Of a DNA stretch of 64,000 bases, positions 62,250-64,000 are shown piece by piece. The notes beneath the pieces are model-generated. The model did no database searches and was not told where the DNA came from. It saw nothing but the letters and a program-made list of their open reading frames with translations. The DNA is taken from positions 5,193,001 to 5,257,000 of the forward strand of contig NZ_CP107913.1 of assembly GCF_036014115.1 (NCBI RefSeq). The letters run 5' to 3'. Position 1 is the first letter of the stretch. Every line of letters starts with the position of its first letter. Source of the DNA: Streptomyces sp. NBC_00448. GTDB lineage: Bacteria; Actinomycetota; Actinomycetes; Streptomycetales; Streptomycetaceae. The position numbers and the translations under genes are program-made.

Positions 62250-64000
62250 CACACCACCGGCATCCCGTTGGCGGTGACCACACCCAGCAGCATGACACTG
62301 GTGCCGTCCACCGTGACGTCCAGCGGCGAGCTGAGCATGAGCGCGCCCTCGCCGGACACTGTCGTGACGCCCACCGCGTTCAGCTCCAGCGCGGCCAGCG
62401 CGTTGATGGCGACCGCACCCAGCGAGCGGGCACTGATGGTGGACGCCTCGATGTTGAGCACCCCGCCGCTCTTGAGCGACAGGTTCCCGCCCGCCTTCAG
62501 CGACAGGCTCCCGCCCGCCTCTATCGACACCGACCGGGTGCCCTTGATGCTCACCGAGCCCTTGCTGTCCACGGTGATCTCGGTGCGGGTGCGGTCCAGG
62601 TTGACCACCAGCCGGTTGTCGCCGGAGCTCAGCCGCACCCCGCGCTTGCCGCCGGTCCGCTGGTCGAGCAGGTCCAGCCGGTTGCCGCTGCGGTCGGCCA
62701 GCGTGTGCCGCACGGCCTTGCCGGACGTCCCGTCGTACGGCGGGACGTCCACGGTGCCGGGCTTGTCCTTGCCGTTGTAGAGCCCGCCGATCACGAACGG
62801 GTGGTCCAGGGCGCCGCGGTCGAAGCTCACCAGCACCTCGTCGCCGACGTCCGGGCCGATCAGCCCGCCGCCGCTGGTCCCGCCGAACTGCACGGTCCTG
62901 GTCCAGTCGCTGACGTAGGTGTCGTCGAGCCACGGGAACCGCAGCTTGACCCGGCCCTGCTTGAGCGGGTCCTTGATGTCGGTGACCAGGGCGTTGGCGA
63001 CCCCCGGCAGCCGCGCGGCGCCCGCGCCGCCGCCGGACCCGCCGGAGGCGAGCCCGTACAGCGAGCGCCACTGCCGGCCGCTGACGGTCAGCCAGGTCTC
63101 GTAGTGCCGGCCCTCGCCGAAGGTGTGGCGGGCGGCGGTCACCGTGTACTTGCCCTCGAAGGGCGTGCCGACGTCGGCGAGGGCGACCGGGACGCCGGGC
63201 CGCAGCTTCGGGTTCCCGTGGACGGTCACCTCCAGCTCGGCGAACGAGCCGGTGACGTCGGCGGCCAGCGAGTCGGCGGCGTTCTTCACCTCGCCCTGCT
63301 TGTCGTACGGGATGTCGGTCTCGACGAGCGTCGCGGTCCCGAACGCGGCGACCGCCGCGGCCGGGCTGGTGCCGATCTTGATGCCGGGGTTGTCCGCGGC
63401 CGTGGACCGTCCGACCAGGTCGCGCTTGGTCGTCACGTCCCAGCCGCGCGCCTCGACCCGGGCCACCTGGTCGGCGGAGGTCACCGCCGCCCGGCAGCGC
63501 AGGATGTCGACGCCGGCCTCCAGGACGTACGGGCTCTTGTCGCTCGGCGTGCTCACCGGGGGAGCGCCCGACGCCGGGTCGGGCTTGACGAACTGGAACT
63601 TCCCCTTGGAGCTCAGGGACATCACCATGTCGTTCTCGTCCGCGAGCCGGTTCAGGAAGTCCCAGTCGGTGACGTTGGCCTGGGTGATGAACTCGTAGAG
63701 CGTGCTGGTGGACTCGACCTGGCCGATCGGGACCTTGTCCTGGCCGGCCAGCTTGCGGGCGATGTCCGAGGCGGTCATGTTGCGGTAGGCGACCACCCGG
63801 CGCTGGCGCAGCATCCGGTGCCCGAGGTCGTAGCCGCGGATCACGCTGAACGTGCCGGTGCCGTCGTAGTCCGTCTCCAGGCCGGTGATCTCGCCGGTGA
63901 GCAGCGGGGACTGCGCGCCCTGGCCGTCGGAGACCGGCGCCAGCACCACGTCCGCGCCGATCTTGGCGCCCGCCTCGCCGAGCAGCTTGCGCTTCGGGTC
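62249..64000 (-). CDS. cis8: VgrG-like spike protein of the contractile injection system (5' end outside window)
   Basis: At least 583 aa; the start is beyond the right edge. Visible regions: a gp27-like hub (SLYEF-type ITQANVTDWDFLNRLADENDMVM, FQFVKPDPASG), an OB-fold gp5-like part (GRVKLRFPWLDDTYVSDWTRTVQFGGTSGGGLIGPDVGDEVLVSFDRGALDHPFVIGGLYNGKDKPG) and a C-terminal beta-helix-like run of short repeats (SKGSVSIKGTRSVSIEAGGSLSLKAGGNLSLKSGG). This forms the trimeric spike tip. First visible gene of the tight cluster continuing to gp25, baseplate J, tail protein and CisA-like genes. The sheath, tube, LysM and ATPase genes are expected beyond 64000. Confidence 0.9.
   Translation of the reverse strand, partial: DPKRKLLGEAGAKIGADVVLAPVSDGQGAQSPLLTGEITGLETDYDGTGTFSVIRGYDLGHRMLRQRRVVAYRNMTASDIARKLAGQDKVPIGQVESTSTLYEFITQANVTDWDFLNRLADENDMVMSLSSKGKFQFVKPDPASGAPPVSTPSDKSPYVLEAGVDILRCRAAVTSADQVARVEARGWDVTTKRDLVGRSTAADNPGIKIGTSPAAAVAAFGTATLVETDIPYDKQGEVKNAADSLAADVTGSFAELEVTVHGNPKLRPGVPVALADVGTPFEGKYTVTAARHTFGEGRHYETWLTVSGRQWRSLYGLASGGSGGGAGAARLPGVANALVTDIKDPLKQGRVKLRFPWLDDTYVSDWTRTVQFGGTSGGGLIGPDVGDEVLVSFDRGALDHPFVIGGLYNGKDKPGTVDVPPYDGTSGKAVRHTLADRSGNRLDLLDQRTGGKRGVRLSSGDNRLVVNLDRTRTEITVDSKGSVSIKGTRSVSIEAGGSLSLKAGGNLSLKSGGVLNIEASTISARSLGAVAINALAALELNAVGVTTVSGEGALMLSSPLDVTVDGTSVMLLGVVTANGMPVV

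Overview
The window is 64 kb of very high-GC DNA with strong third-position GC bias, GTG starts, Tat signals, many sugar ABC transporter/LacI loci and a contractile injection system of the Streptomyces type. This points to a chromosome of Streptomyces or a close relative in the Streptomycetaceae. I saw no rRNA, tRNA, CRISPR array, insertion sequence or phage integrase. The content looks like accessory chromosomal-arm or flanking DNA built from many short operons.

Layout. 1-464: degenerate tandem repeat of about 102 bp. 465-6308: a class A penicillin-binding protein whose transpeptidase motifs are all lost, a secreted CE4-like deacetylase and a secreted S53 protease. 6598-12305: a tightly coupled five-gene operon (flavin oxidoreductase, DUF1365, two CFA-synthase-like methyltransferases, DUF1295 membrane protein), a candidate membrane fatty-acid modification pathway. 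12254-15066: GH25 lysozyme, TerD protein, amidohydrolase. 15188-17017: KimA-type potassium transporter. 17025-22297: xanthine-dehydrogenase-like molybdoenzyme (fused FeS/Mo chain plus FAD subunit) and an NCS1 permease. 22407-25060: SDR/TetR divergent pair and a SCO6745-family protein.

25184-33523: first sugar locus (MalG, MalF, lipoprotein, LacI; divergent debranching-type glycosidase and CE7 esterase). 33561-41906: a gene apparently formed by deletion fusion, membrane proteins, a Tat-exported amidase, a TDT exporter with LysR, and a STAS/SpoIIE-phosphatase pair. 42597-49393: second sugar locus (two permeases, Tat lipoprotein, LacI, GH2 enzyme), with matching perfect 14-bp palindromes before the transporter and between LacI and GH2. 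49512-57402: small enzymes, two MFS exporters, a MarR regulator, a secreted glycosidase-like protein and a decayed permease fragment.

57559-64000: the end of a contractile injection system cluster running off the right edge (VgrG-like spike, gp25, baseplate J, tail protein, and a zinc-ribbon/transmembrane/beta-sandwich protein resembling the membrane adaptor CisA). The most interesting items are the five-gene lipid operon, the pseudo-transpeptidase PBP, the injection system with its probable membrane adaptor, the shared LacI palindromes, the recurrent TAnnnT-N6/7-ATG leaderless starts, and two gene-decay scars.
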